Of a stretch of 43,073 nucleotides of DNA, positions 23,722 to 32,911 are shown piece by piece. The notes beneath the pieces were generated by a model. That model saw only the letters and a list, made by a program, of their open reading frames with translations, searched no databases and had not been told where the DNA came from. Within the stretch, counting starts at the first letter, position 1. The number at the start of each line of letters is the position of its first letter. This stretch comes from Candidatus Acetothermia bacterium (GTDB lineage: Bacteria > Bipolaricaulota > Bipolaricaulia > RBG-16-55-9 > JANLFV01). The DNA lies in NCBI GenBank assembly GCA_024653345.1, contig JANLFV010000008.1, positions 24,736 to 67,808 of the forward strand. The letters run 5' to 3'. Made by a program: the position numbers and the translations under genes.

Positions 23722-24612
23722 ATGAAGATCTGCAGCGTGACGCTGCTCTTGCTCCTCCTCAGCCTGCTCGGCTTGGCGGCCCGCTGCGATGCGGCCGAGC
23801 CGGAGGAGTTCGCCGCGGTGGCGGCCCTGCTCGAGATCGGGGTCGGGGCCCGCCCGCTCGGGATGGGCGGGGCGTTCACCGGCCTGGCGGACGATGAGAA
23901 CGCGGCCTTCTACAACCCGGCGGCCCTGGCCTTCCTCGAGCGGCGGGGGCTCACCTCGCTCTACAGCCGGCAGTTCGAGCTGCTGGACTACGGCGCGCTG
24001 GGGCTGGCGGGCCGCGGGGCCGGCTTGAACCTGCTCCAGCTCCACTCGGACGGGATCGAGCGGGCGAACGAGTTCGGGAACCCCCTCGGGTCGGGCTTCG
24101 CCTACATCAGCCGGGCGGGGATCGTCTCCCTGGGCGTGGCCTTGGCCGAGGGGCTGGCTTTGGGTGCCAGGCTCAAGCTCTATCAGGAGCTGAGCGACGG
24201 CGGGAGCGGGCTCGGCTGGGCCCTCGACCCGGCGCTCATCCTGGTCCGGGAGAGGCTGCGGCTCGGCGCGCTCCTCGAGAACGGGCTGAGTCGAGAGATC
24301 CGCTTCGCCACCGGCCACGCTGAGGGCTGGCCCCTCTCTCTCAGGCTCGGGGGCTCGCTCTCCTTCGCCATCTGGGAGAGGACGGCCCTCAACCTCCTCC
24401 TCGACCTCAGCGGAGTCCTCACCGGCCGGCCCCAGGGCCATCTCGGCCTCGAGCTGTGGGTCAACAGCCTCGGCCTCCGCCTGGGGTGCGACGGGACGGG
24501 GATCTCCTTCGGCTCCTCGGTCTGGCTGGAGAGGCTGAGGCTCGACTGGGCCCTGACGGCCCATCCCCAGCTCCCGGACACCCAGCGGCTCTCGCTGACC
24601 CTGCGATTCTAG
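23722..24612 (+). CDS. PorV/UPF0164-like outer-membrane beta-barrel protein, copy 1
   Basis: The 296-residue product has a signal peptide (cleavage near CDA) and then the family hallmark GARPLGMGGAFTGLADDENA followed by FYNPAAL, which begins the FadL-related barrels of the PorV/PorQ/UPF0164 type. The rest is alternating beta-strand sequence (LSLGVALAEGLALGARLKLY, LRLGALLENGL, WPLSLRLGGSLSF). It ends in Phe, as many outer-membrane barrels do (LTLRF). In type IX secretion PorV takes CTD cargo from the SprA translocon; the next gene encodes a SprA-like protein, which fits. A paralogue is at 29026-30012. ATG 23722 is 14 bp after the subtilase stop. Confidence 0.85.
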   Translation: MKICSVTLLLLLLSLLGLAARCDAAEPEEFAAVAALLEIGVGARPLGMGGAFTGLADDENAAFYNPAALAFLERRGLTSLYSRQFELLDYGALGLAGRGAGLNLLQLHSDGIERANEFGNPLGSGFAYISRAGIVSLGVALAEGLALGARLKLYQELSDGGSGLGWALDPALILVRERLRLGALLENGLSREIRFATGHAEGWPLSLRLGGSLSFAIWERTALNLLLDLSGVLTGRPQGHLGLELWVNSLGLRLGCDGTGISFGSSVWLERLRLDWALTAHPQLPDTQRLSLTLRF

Positions 24613-24623
24613 AGGTGATGAAT

Positions 24624-27600
24624 ATGAAGAAGATAGTTGCGATCTCGGCAGTCTTGCTCCTTCTCTCTTGTGGCAGAGTGCTGGCTCAAGAGGAGCTCCA
24701 GACCCCCTCGGAGCGGCTCGCGCCTCCTCTTGCCGTTCCCGAGGCAGCGGAAGAGGAGGGGCCGCTCTCGCTCTCCGCGACGGGTCAGGTGAGCTGGCTC
24801 GTGAAATACGGGATCGGGGACTCCCGCGGGCTGACCGAGCGGGGGTATGCCAATCAGCTCCTGCTCGAGCAGGCCCTCTCCGTGGACGCCGAGGGCGGGG
24901 TCCGGATCGAGTGGCCTCTCGCGGGGGTCCTCTCGCTCTCCGCCCACCTCGACAACCAGAAGGCGGAGAACCTCCAGCTGCTCTCGATCAAGTATCGCGG
25001 CCGGAACCTCGAGGGGGGGTTCGGGGACTTCACCGTGGCCGGGGATACAGAGTTCACGGGCTACGATAAGAGCCTGAAGGGCCTGCGGGTCGAATGGACC
25101 CCGCGCGAGGACCTGCGGGTCCGAGGGGTCTTTGCCCGCGTCTCGGGGATCCCCCAGTCCAAGGTCTTCCGGGGGAACACCAGCCCGGGGACCGTGACCT
25201 ACATGCTCCGGCAGCCGGAGCAGCGCTGGCTCGAGCAGCCCTACCTCCTCAACATCAGGGGGCTCGAGTATTACCGCGTGAGCGGGTTCGTCCCCGAGTT
25301 CACCGAGCTTAACCTCGTCTTCCGCCCGGACCAGGGGCTGAGGGACCTCCTGGGAAGCTACGGCCTGGGCTACCTCTTCCCCACGATCCGCGAGGACTCC
25401 CGGAGGGAGGTCGAGGCGAGCGATTACCTGGTCGTGGAGAAGGAGGGCGAGCAGTTCCTCCTCCTGAGAACTGAGGCCCTCGAGCTGCTCCGCCGGGCGC
25501 TCAAGGACTACATCGACGACTACAACGAGGCCCAGGACCTCACGGGCGAGGAGCGGAAGGAGTATCCCCTGGACGAGGGGAGCGAGTATGAGCTCGGCTT
25601 CCTCAGGGGGCTGATCGCGGGCTATGTCCTCTTGGCCCTGGACAGGACCGATCTGCGGCTCGACGGCTACCAGCAGGAGAGGTTCTACTACCTCGGCTAC
25701 CAGGAGATCGACCCCGACTCGGTCGAGGTGAGGGTCAAGCTCGGCGAGGCCGATTTCGTCGAGATCACCGACCCGAGCCTCATCGGCTACGACTACCGCT
25801 TGTTCGCCGAGGAGGGGGTCATCGAGCTGGACTTCCCCGCGAGCTTCTTCGCCGCCCTCGAGGAGAATCAGGCCCAGGTGAGCTTCAACTACGCCGTCTC
25901 CGGGGGATTGTATGTCCTGGGCCTCTCCATCGCCCAGGGGAGCGAGCGGGTCTACCTGAACGGGAAGCTCCTCCAGCGCGATCTCGACTACTCGATCGAC
26001 TACGAGACCGGGGCGCTCCTCCTCTTCCAGGAGCTCGGCCCGGAGGACGAGCTCCGGATCGACTACGAGATCTTCCGCGGCGGACTGGGAGGGGTCACGG
26101 ACTACAAGCGGAACCTCTCCGGCGTCCTGGTCAGCTACAGCCCGACGGCCTTCCTCACCCTCAGCCTCGATCTCCTCCAGGCGGCCGATAGCCCGGTGGC
26201 CGGCGACACAAGCAGCCTGCGAACCATGCCGAACGACCACATCGTCGGGGGGGTCTCGGCCAAGCTCGACCTGGGAGCCTTCCAGGGCGACCTGGAGTTC
26301 GGCTACAACTACAACCGGTTCCCGTTCGACGACAACGAGCGGAAGAGCCTCCCCAACAGGATCAACGCCATCGGGGCCGTCTCCTACCAGGGGCGAGAAT
26401 ACACGATCTTCGCGGGCCAGAACGGGCTGACGGTCTTCGACGGCGCGCGGTGGCGGGCGCTCGGGCCGGCCCAAGGGCTGGCGGGCCGCGCGGTCCGCGC
26501 GCTCGCCGCAACTGATGAGCTGATCGTCTTCGCCACCGACTCCGGGGTCTCGGTCATGAAGCTCGAGGGGGAAGACCCCTTCGCGATCCTCACCAACTGG
26601 CGGAGGTTCTACTCCAGCGACGGGCTCGCCTCCCAGGATGTCCGGGCCGCGCTCGTCCAGGACGGGACCCTCTACCTCGGGACGGACAAGGGGCTGAACC
26701 GCGTCCGGCTCGCGGAGATGGGGAAGAAGGAGAGGTGGGAGGTCTACAACCTTGCGAATCAGCCGGAGATGGTGAGCGAGGAGGTCCTCGAGCTCGCGGG
26801 GGACGGGAAGTTCGTCTACCTGGGGACGCCCGCGGGGCTGATGATCTTCGACCCCGCGACGGAGTCCTTCGCGGTCCCGCCCGAGCTCGCGGGCGTGCGG
26901 ATCAACGGCCTCGCCGGCTCGGGCCGGGAGGTGCTCGTGGCAACTGAGCTAGGGATCAGAGCTTATGAGCGCGGGAAGGGCATGGGCTGGCTCGCCGCCG
27001 AGCCGGCCCGAGCGGTAGCCATCTTCGCCGGCCAGGTCTGGCGCGGGACGGACGAGGGCCTCTTCCGGCTGGGCGAGCGGGAGCCGCTCCTCCGCCTCGC
27101 GGTCACGGCCCTCGGGCCGAGCGAGGCCGGCCTGTGGGTCGGCTCACAGGCCGACCCCGACTATGAGCTTACCCTCTGGCTGGTGGACCCGAGCGGGGCG
27201 GCCCGGAGCTATCCGCAGCAGAAGACGAGGATCCCGGGGGAAGACCGCTATCGTTTCCAGGACATCCCCGCCTGGGAGCATACCGACTGGGGCCCGGCCC
27301 TCTCGCTCTCCCTCTCTCAGGACTTGGGGAAGCTGAAGCTCGAGGGGGCCTTGGAGTGGCTTTCGCCCCGGTTCACGGCGCTGGTGAGCGAGGCCCGCGA
27401 GGACCTGCGCGGCTGGAGCCTCGAGGGGACCTACGCCTTCACCGAGGAGCTCTCGCTCGTCCTGAAGCACGAGGGGGACCTCGAAGGGGCCGAGCTCTCC
27501 CAGACCGACCCCTACGCCCGCCAGAGCTATACGGAGAAGGACTCCGCCCGGGTCCGGTGGGACTTCGGCCCAGAGCTGGAGCTCGGCTACGCCCTCGAGC

Positions 27601-28718
27601 GGGTCGACGACCGGGGCGAGAAGGACGGCTTCGACGAGGCCCGCCACGAGCTGGACGGCACGATCAGCGGGTCGCTCTTTGACGGCCGCCTCGGGCTCTC
27701 CCTCAGCTATGCCGACCGCTCGCTCGCCAACCTCAAGCTGCCCGGCCGCGCCTCCGGCGATCAGAAGATCGAGGCCCAAGCGACCGTTCGCCTCCTCCCC
27801 GGCCTCGACCTCCTCTCGCACTACGCCCGCTCGAGCCGCTCGACACGATACCTGGACGGCCGAAGGGTCTGGGGAACCGAGACGCTCCGGTTCACGGTCG
27901 ACTGGTCCCGGCCTCTCCCGCTGGTCCAGGTCGATGCCCGCTACGACTGGGAGGCGCAGCGGCAGCTCCCCGTGGCAGAGGGAGGGCTGGAGATCGAGCA
28001 TGACGGCCAACTGGACCTCCAGTTCGACAGCCTGACGCTGGGCGAGCTGGTCCTCTACCCCCGCGGGACGGTCTCCTTCCAGCAGGAGAGCGGCCGTTCG
28101 CGCTTCGCCGGCGAGGGGAAGTTGCGGGGCGAGCGCGGGGCCTTCAAGGGCCAGGCGAGCTACAAGCTGAGCGCGAGCCTCGATGAGCGGAGCGCGCGCC
28201 AGGAGCTGTCCAATAACCTCTCGCTCCGCTTGGACTACGCCGGCTGGAAGGAGCTCACCCCGAGCCTGAGCCTCCAGGGAACGGTCCGGCTCCTCCAGCA
28301 CCCCAGCTACGGGACGAAGACCTCCGAGAGCTGGACGGCGACCGCCGGCCTGGGCTGGAAGGCGACAGTCCTGGATCTGACCGTCTCGAACAGCCTCTCG
28401 CTCTCCCAGGTCCGGGTGAAAGAGGAGCGCGAGGACATGACCTCCTACTCGCTCCGGAACAGCTCGACGGTCGGGCTCCCCTTCCTCCCCCAGCTCGCCC
28501 TCTCGCTCGAGGCGAGCGCGAGCTACCTTGGCGGCACGCGAAGCGGGAAGCCCCGCGATAGCCTCGAGGGGGAGCTGGTGCTGAAGGGCGACTACAAGCT
28601 GCGCGGGAACTGGGGGGCCTCAGGGCTCGTCGGCTATGTGCTGAACATCGATAACCTGGAGAGCACGGGCTCCTACCAGAGCCTCTACTTCGCGGTCCAG
28701 CTCGCCACGACCTTCTAG
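24624..28718 (+). CDS. Very large outer-membrane barrel protein, SprA-like, with internal beta-propeller
   Basis: ATG 24624 has AGAGG 8 nt ahead, better spaced than the in-frame ATG at 24618. The 1364-residue product has a signal peptide (cleavage near VLA-QEE; a lipobox-like LLSC also present). Residues 35-170 are barrel-like with GGFGDFTVAGDTEFTGYDKS. Around 439-482, VYLNGKLLQRDLDYSIDYET followed by an ELxPEDELRIDYE segment matches repeats characteristic of SprA/Sov, the type IX translocon. Residues about 578-858 are a propeller of the two-component-regulator type (VFATDSGVSVM, LYLGTDKGLNRV, FVYLGTPAGLMIF). The C-terminal 480 residues are alternating strands ending LATTF. SprA proper is near 2400 residues, so this is a short relative or analogue. 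Confidence 0.75.
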   Translation: MKKIVAISAVLLLLSCGRVLAQEELQTPSERLAPPLAVPEAAEEEGPLSLSATGQVSWLVKYGIGDSRGLTERGYANQLLLEQALSVDAEGGVRIEWPLAGVLSLSAHLDNQKAENLQLLSIKYRGRNLEGGFGDFTVAGDTEFTGYDKSLKGLRVEWTPREDLRVRGVFARVSGIPQSKVFRGNTSPGTVTYMLRQPEQRWLEQPYLLNIRGLEYYRVSGFVPEFTELNLVFRPDQGLRDLLGSYGLGYLFPTIREDSRREVEASDYLVVEKEGEQFLLLRTEALELLRRALKDYIDDYNEAQDLTGEERKEYPLDEGSEYELGFLRGLIAGYVLLALDRTDLRLDGYQQERFYYLGYQEIDPDSVEVRVKLGEADFVEITDPSLIGYDYRLFAEEGVIELDFPASFFAALEENQAQVSFNYAVSGGLYVLGLSIAQGSERVYLNGKLLQRDLDYSIDYETGALLLFQELGPEDELRIDYEIFRGGLGGVTDYKRNLSGVLVSYSPTAFLTLSLDLLQAADSPVAGDTSSLRTMPNDHIVGGVSAKLDLGAFQGDLEFGYNYNRFPFDDNERKSLPNRINAIGAVSYQGREYTIFAGQNGLTVFDGARWRALGPAQGLAGRAVRALAATDELIVFATDSGVSVMKLEGEDPFAILTNWRRFYSSDGLASQDVRAALVQDGTLYLGTDKGLNRVRLAEMGKKERWEVYNLANQPEMVSEEVLELAGDGKFVYLGTPAGLMIFDPATESFAVPPELAGVRINGLAGSGREVLVATELGIRAYERGKGMGWLAAEPARAVAIFAGQVWRGTDEGLFRLGEREPLLRLAVTALGPSEAGLWVGSQADPDYELTLWLVDPSGAARSYPQQKTRIPGEDRYRFQDIPAWEHTDWGPALSLSLSQDLGKLKLEGALEWLSPRFTALVSEAREDLRGWSLEGTYAFTEELSLVLKHEGDLEGAELSQTDPYARQSYTEKDSARVRWDFGPELELGYALERVDDRGEKDGFDEARHELDGTISGSLFDGRLGLSLSYADRSLANLKLPGRASGDQKIEAQATVRLLPGLDLLSHYARSSRSTRYLDGRRVWGTETLRFTVDWSRPLPLVQVDARYDWEAQRQLPVAEGGLEIEHDGQLDLQFDSLTLGELVLYPRGTVSFQQESGRSRFAGEGKLRGERGAFKGQASYKLSASLDERSARQELSNNLSLRLDYAGWKELTPSLSLQGTVRLLQHPSYGTKTSESWTATAGLGWKATVLDLTVSNSLSLSQVRVKEEREDMTSYSLRNSSTVGLPFLPQLALSLEASASYLGGTRSGKPRDSLEGELVLKGDYKLRGNWGASGLVGYVLNIDNLESTGSYQSLYFAVQLATTF

Positions 28719-28844
28719 CGCGCCGAGGGAAGAGCCCTGCCTCTAAGGGCTTCCTAGGTCTGGGGCCATCCAGCTATTCGCGGCCCCTAGTGACTGCTCT
28801 CCGCGATGAGCAGCCATGCCGCGGCCCGGGGGAGTTGCCTGTAG

Positions 28845-28884
28845 TTTCCCCTCTCCCTAGGGACGAGAGGAGGGGTGAGGGCGG
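28845..28884 (+). repeat. GC-rich hairpin repeat, left unit of pair
   Basis: The core CCCCTCTCCCTAGGG...GAGAGGAGGGG folds as an imperfect hairpin and continues with TGAGGGCGG. It resembles the copy at 42980-43022 (same CCCCTCTCCC...GGGAGAGGGAGGG then TGAGGGTGG order). Confidence 0.55.
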
Positions 28885-28920
28885 ATCGAGCTGGCATGAG
28901 TCTTATCGCCCGGAATGATA

Positions 28921-28966
28921 CCCCCCTCATCCCGGCCTTCTCCCTCCGGGGGAGAAGGGGATTCTC
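28921..28966 (-). repeat. GC-rich hairpin repeat, right unit of pair
   Basis: Read on this strand it contains CCCTCATCCCGGCCTTCTCCC, loop, GGGGGAGAAGGGG. The same CCCTCATCCCGGCCTTC run occurs in the reverse orientation in the repeat at 41127-41198, showing that this is a dispersed family. Confidence 0.6.
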
Positions 28967-29025
28967 AGGTTCATCCTGCGAGAAGCTCGGGGTGCTCTCA
29001 ATCCCTAGATGCGCCCGATCGAGGG

Positions 29026-30012
29026 CTATGGGTCGAGGTTGAAGGCCGCGCCGAAGGAGAGGGCGTGGGAGAGCGGCAGTTGGGCGTGGGTGAACATGCC
29101 GTAGTCTATGTGGAAATTCCTCATCTGAAGCCCCAGCCCGAGGCTGAAGGAGACCCTCCTCCCCAGCATCAGGCCAGCGCGCAGGGCCAGGCTCCCGCCC
29201 TCGAGGCCCCCCAGGCCGAGGGCCGGGCTCAGGCGATACTCCGTCCCCAGGTGGAAGGCCCCGTTCGACTCGAGGTCCGCGGCGAGGACCAGGCCCCGGA
29301 CTGAGACCGACCCGCCGAAGCGGAACCCCAAGGGCCAGGCCTCGCGGTGGCCGCTCCCGAACTCCATGGGGAGCCCGAGGAGGTTCTCCAGGACCAGCCC
29401 GAGCCGGAGGCCCTCGAACTCCAGCCCGCCGGCGGTCAGCCGCCCGAAGTCGAAGCTCATCGCGGGGTCCAGCGCTAAGGTCGCGCCGCTCCCCTCCTCG
29501 AGGGTCTTGACCCGGTAGAGCTTGAGCCGAGCTCCCACGGCCAGCCGGTCGAGTCCCGCGGGCAGCTCGAGCGGGAGCGGCAGCTCACCGAGCGTGGTCG
29601 CGTAGGCCCCCGCCAGCCCGGCGGCGGAGTAGCTGAACTCCCCGACCTGATTCCCCAGCTCGTCCCGCTGGACGATCGTCCGGGAGTTGAAGAGGATCAC
29701 CCCCAGCCCGAGCCCGCGCCGCGCCACGGCCATCTGGCCGTAGTCCGTGAGCCCGAAGTAGCTCTCGTAGAGCGAGCTGAACCGGGTGTGATGGTCCAGA
29801 TAGGCCAGGCCGGAGGGGTTGTAGAACAGCGCGTTCTCATCGTCGGCCAGCCCCGTGAAGGCCCCGCCCATCGCCAGCGGCCGGACCCCGTTGTCGAGGT
29901 CGAAGAGCGTGATCAGCGTCTCGGCCCGACTGGGGGTCGCGATCGCCAGGGCCGCGAGCGTCAGGCCGACCATCAGCAGCGTCTGCCGGTGCGCACTTAG
30001 CATTCTTTTCAT
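29026..30012 (-). CDS. PorV/UPF0164-like outer-membrane beta-barrel protein, copy 2
   Basis: The 328-residue product has a 30-residue signal peptide (cleavage near PSRA-ETL) and the same opening motif as copy 1, GVRPLAMGGAFTGLADDENA then FYNPSGL. The barrel continues with FSSLYESYFGLTDYGQMAV, LAVGARLKLYRVKTL, LRLGLVLENLLGL and FRFGGSVSV. Shared order of these elements with the protein at 23722 marks them as paralogues. ATG 30012 overlaps the stop of the upstream cohesin/PKD/CTD gene (ATGA), so barrel and CTD protein are translationally coupled. This pairing of a CTD cargo with a PorV-like protein repeats the arrangement of the subtilase operon. Confidence 0.85.
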   Translation of the reverse strand: MKRMLSAHRQTLLMVGLTLAALAIATPSRAETLITLFDLDNGVRPLAMGGAFTGLADDENALFYNPSGLAYLDHHTRFSSLYESYFGLTDYGQMAVARRGLGLGVILFNSRTIVQRDELGNQVGEFSYSAAGLAGAYATTLGELPLPLELPAGLDRLAVGARLKLYRVKTLEEGSGATLALDPAMSFDFGRLTAGGLEFEGLRLGLVLENLLGLPMEFGSGHREAWPLGFRFGGSVSVRGLVLAADLESNGAFHLGTEYRLSPALGLGGLEGGSLALRAGLMLGRRVSFSLGLGLQMRNFHIDYGMFTHAQLPLSHALSFGAAFNLDP

Positions 30013-31034
30013 CGCTGGATCACCATCTTCTCGATCTTCGACCTCGTCGGCCGGTCTTGGGCGTCGATCCCCTGGATGAAGAGGAAGTAGAGCCCGTTCG
30101 GGAGGGGCTTCCCCAGCCTATCCCGCAGGTCCCAGACAAACTCGATCTTCGTGACCTCGAGCTGCTTGGAGAAGACGAGCAGGCCGGTGAGGTCGAAGAC
30201 GAACAGCTCAGCCCGCTTCATCCCTCGCGGGAGGTAGTAGCGGATCGTCACGCGGTCCCGCGCGGGGTTGGGGTAGATGATGATCGTGATCTCCGTGACC
30301 ACCGGGGCGACGAAGATCTCCCTCGTCTTGGTAGCAGTCGCCCCCTCGTCGTCGGTCACGGTGAGCTTGACGGTATAGCTTCCCGGCTGGGCGAACCGGT
30401 GCTGCGGGTCCTGCAACTCCGAGGTGGTCCCGTCCCCAAAGTCCCAATGAAATGCGACGAGTCGCCCGTCGGGGTCGGTCGACATGTCCACGAATTGGAC
30501 ATTATCCTCGGTTGTCGGCTCCGGCGGGGCAAAGGAGAAGTCCGCGATCGGGGGCTGGTTCTCGGCCTTGATCTTGAAGAGGCCGTTGGTGATCTTGTAG
30601 GAGACGGTCTGGTAGTTCAGGTCGCTCAGGACCTCGAGCGTCAAGATGATCTCGGTCTCGTCCCCCGGCTGGCCGACCGCCTTGGCCTGCAACTCCAGGA
30701 TGACCCCGTCCGTGACCGGCTCCTGATCAGCGGTGAGCGTGGCGGCAAACCGGACGCTGTCCGTCTGGCAGCCGTCGATGTTCTCCACCTTGATGTTGAA
30801 CTTCTCGGAGAAGATGAGATCCAAGATGGCCACGACCTTCGGGTCGTAGCCGATGCTCCCCTGGATCGAGGCGATCCCCGGGGCCGGCACATCGGCGACC
30901 GTAACGGCAATGGTCTTCTCCTCATCGGGGTGGGCGGTGACGCTCTCTACGGTGATCTGGGCCTCTTGGGCATAGAGCGTGATGGCACTGAGCAGGACGA
31001 GCACAAGGCCCACTAGGGGTATTCTCCTTCTCAT
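30009..31034 (-). CDS. Secreted cohesin-like / PKD protein with T9SS type A-like sorting domain
   Basis: The 341-residue product has a signal peptide (to about LYAQ). Residues 25-155 resemble a cohesin-like domain (ITVESVTAHPDEEKTIAVTV, IASIQGSIGYDPKVVAI, VILELQAKAVGQPGDET). A PKD domain follows (160-245; ADFSFAPPEPT, FHWDFGDGTT, GSYTVKLTVTDDEG). The last 90 residues begin IIIYPNPARDRVTIRYYLP and end PNGLYFLFIQG...KMVIQR; YPNPA and NGxY...K(I/L)xxxR are the classic marks of the T9SS type A CTD. ATG 31034 follows GGAGGGACG. It is coupled by ATGA overlap to the second PorV-like gene. Confidence 0.87.
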   Translation of the reverse strand: MRRRIPLVGLVLVLLSAITLYAQEAQITVESVTAHPDEEKTIAVTVADVPAPGIASIQGSIGYDPKVVAILDLIFSEKFNIKVENIDGCQTDSVRFAATLTADQEPVTDGVILELQAKAVGQPGDETEIILTLEVLSDLNYQTVSYKITNGLFKIKAENQPPIADFSFAPPEPTTEDNVQFVDMSTDPDGRLVAFHWDFGDGTTSELQDPQHRFAQPGSYTVKLTVTDDEGATATKTREIFVAPVVTEITIIIYPNPARDRVTIRYYLPRGMKRAELFVFDLTGLLVFSKQLEVTKIEFVWDLRDRLGKPLPNGLYFLFIQGIDAQDRPTRSKIEKMVIQR

Positions 31035-31044
31035 CGTCCCTCCA

Positions 31045-31120
31045 AGCGAGGGTCGCTCCTGGCGATCCGTTCTCTTGCGGCCCTCGCTCTAGCAGACAAG
31101 CTCACGGGGCATTATATGCC
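31045..31120 (-). promoter_or_regulatory. Putative promoter and leader hairpin of the cohesin/PKD gene
   Basis: On the minus strand TATAAT (31116-31111) sits inside a small palindrome, GGCAT-N3-ATGCC (31108-31120); no good -35 was found. The predicted leader contains AGCGAGGG...CCCTCGCT arms (31081-31088 and 31045-31052), which would form a long-loop hairpin ending just before the ribosome binding site. Confidence 0.35.
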
Positions 31121-31240
31121 GGTTGGGAAGGCCCGGTCGGTGGCAGGGGTTACCCCGTTGGCCGAAAGGGGTCAAACCATGGAGGGACAAAGGTCAGAAA
31201 AGACCGAGTAGCCTGGGCTCGAGCGGGGGATGGGCCCAGC

Positions 31241-32824
31241 TCAGAGCCTGATCTTGTAGATCTTGTCTCCCATCGAGTCCGCGATCCAAAGATAAGACCC
31301 GCCCCAGACCATCCCCTCGAGCCTGCTGGTCGTGACCTCGAACGGCAGTTCGTAGAAGGCCGTGGCGGTCCCGCTCCGCGGATCGAGCCGGTAGAGGCCC
31401 TCGATGATATCGACGTTCCACAGGCGACTGCCGTCCCACGCCAGGCCCCGCGGGAAGTCCCCGGGGGCAGGGATGGATTTCACGATGCTCCCGTCGCTGG
31501 GGTCGACCTGGTAGAGCTGGTAGGTCTCGTCGTCGGCAACCCAGAGGTATTGGCCGTCCCAGGTGAGGCCCGTCGGGCCGGGGCCGGGGATATCGATCCC
31601 CTGGCCGTTGACTACTGTCCCGGTGCGCGAATCGAGCTGGAAGATCTTCCGCTCGATCCGATCCACATTCCACAGGTATTTCCCGTCCCAGGCCAGTCCG
31701 GCCGGCTCCATCCCTGGGGAGGGGATCGCGCTCACGGCGCTCCCGCTGCTCGGATCGATCTTGTAGAGCGTCCCCTCGCCGCTGGCGTCCGCGCACCATA
31801 GGTATCGCCCGTCCCAGGCCAGCCCCCGCGGGTTGGGGCCCGGGGAGCGGAACTGCGAGACGACCTCTATCTGCCCGGTCAATATCAGCACCTCGCCCTT
31901 GTATTGCCCAGCCTGGGGCGGCTCGTCGTCGTCGGTGACGGTGAGGGTGACAGGATAACTCCCGGCCTGGTTGTATGTATGGGTCACCTGCTTCCCCTCG
32001 CCGGCGGTCCCGTCGCCAAAATCCCATTGGTAAAGGATGATGTCCCCGCCGTCCGGATCGTAAGACGCGGAGGCGTCGAAGGAGATGAGGTCCCCCGGCT
32101 TCGGCTCGAGCGGCACGAAGGTGAAGAGGGCCACTGGCGGCTTCGGGGCGATCGCCGCTACGTCAACATACTTCGTCTCAGAGTCCGTCGCGCCCTTGTC
32201 GTCCTCCACAGTGAGCGTGACCGCATAGTTTCCCGCCTTCCTGTAGGTGTATGTCACGCTGCGCCCTGTCCTGACGCTCCCGGGCTCGAGCTCCCACTGG
32301 TAGACGGTGATCTCCCCGTCGGGATCATAGGAGGCGGAGGCATCGAAGACCACCTTGTCCCCTACGCTCACTTTCCCCTCCTGCTGGGGGTTCTGCGCGG
32401 CGAAGGTGAAGCTTGCGACCGGGGGCTTGTTCTCCGAAGGGCCGGGCCGCTCCGCGACGGTGATGGTGCGGGAGTCCGTGTCCTTGAGGCCCTTGTCGTC
32501 GGTCACCTCGAGGACGATCGTGTAGGTCCCAGCCACAGTGTAGGCATGACTTGCCGTCACGCTGCTCGCGGTGCTTCCGTCGCCAAAGCTCCAGCTGTAG
32601 GCGACAACCTGGCCGTCCGGATCAGACGAGGCTGAGCCGTCAAAGGTCACGAGGGTGCCCAGATAGGGCTTAGCTGGGCTGAAGCTGAAGCTGGCCACCG
32701 GCGGCTTGTTCTCCGGCTTGGGCGGGAAGAGCCAGTCCAGGAAATCGCAGCCGCTCAGGGCCAGAGATAGCCCGAGGATCAAGATCGCTACCAGCCAGCA
32801 TCTCCCGCGGTTCGTCCTCACCAA
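31241..32824 (-). CDS. Lipoprotein with three PKD domains and a beta-propeller
   Basis: The 527-residue product starts with a lipoprotein signal (Cys26, lipobox LSGC). Three PKD domains (about 40-128, 135-225 and 230-310) each show ASFxF, a DPDGxxxxYxW core and GTYTIVLEVTDDKG-like strands. Residues 330-527 are a propeller of five or six blades carrying the repeat PxGLAWDGxYLWxxD and YKIDPSSG, as in YncE/SMP-30-like lactonase folds. It lacks the CTD of its neighbours and is probably held by its lipid. The start is TTG 32824 or GTG 32821; neither has perfect spacing from GAGGTGATCAGGGA. Confidence 0.85.
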   Translation of the reverse strand: MVRTNRGRCWLVAILILGLSLALSGCDFLDWLFPPKPENKPPVASFSFSPAKPYLGTLVTFDGSASSDPDGQVVAYSWSFGDGSTASSVTASHAYTVAGTYTIVLEVTDDKGLKDTDSRTITVAERPGPSENKPPVASFTFAAQNPQQEGKVSVGDKVVFDASASYDPDGEITVYQWELEPGSVRTGRSVTYTYRKAGNYAVTLTVEDDKGATDSETKYVDVAAIAPKPPVALFTFVPLEPKPGDLISFDASASYDPDGGDIILYQWDFGDGTAGEGKQVTHTYNQAGSYPVTLTVTDDDEPPQAGQYKGEVLILTGQIEVVSQFRSPGPNPRGLAWDGRYLWCADASGEGTLYKIDPSSGSAVSAIPSPGMEPAGLAWDGKYLWNVDRIERKIFQLDSRTGTVVNGQGIDIPGPGPTGLTWDGQYLWVADDETYQLYQVDPSDGSIVKSIPAPGDFPRGLAWDGSRLWNVDIIEGLYRLDPRSGTATAFYELPFEVTTSRLEGMVWGGSYLWIADSMGDKIYKIRL

Positions 32825-32844
32825 TCCCTGATCACCTCGAGGGG

Positions 32845-32873
32845 ATTATACACCTGTGGGGCGCGCTAATCAA
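32845..32873 (-). promoter_or_regulatory. Promoter of the PKD/propeller lipoprotein
   Basis: On the minus strand TTGATT (32873-32868), 17 bp, TATAAT (32850-32845), about 20 bp before the start codon. Confidence 0.7.
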
Positions 32874-32911
32874 GTCCCCCACGGCGGCCTTGAACTGATT
32901 CATAATCCACC

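Larger units (their letters stand above)
28719..29025. other. Convergent intergenic region holding two hairpin repeats
   Basis: No coding sequence is convincing. The region between the SprA-like gene and the second PorV-like gene carries two palindromic repeat units (28845-28884 and 28921-28966), described separately, which may also terminate both transcripts. Confidence 0.5.

Noticed and set aside
24609-26474. 621-residue minus-strand frame opposite the SprA-like gene
   Set aside because: Shadow; no signal peptide or motif and very high Val/Glu/Leu/Asp content.
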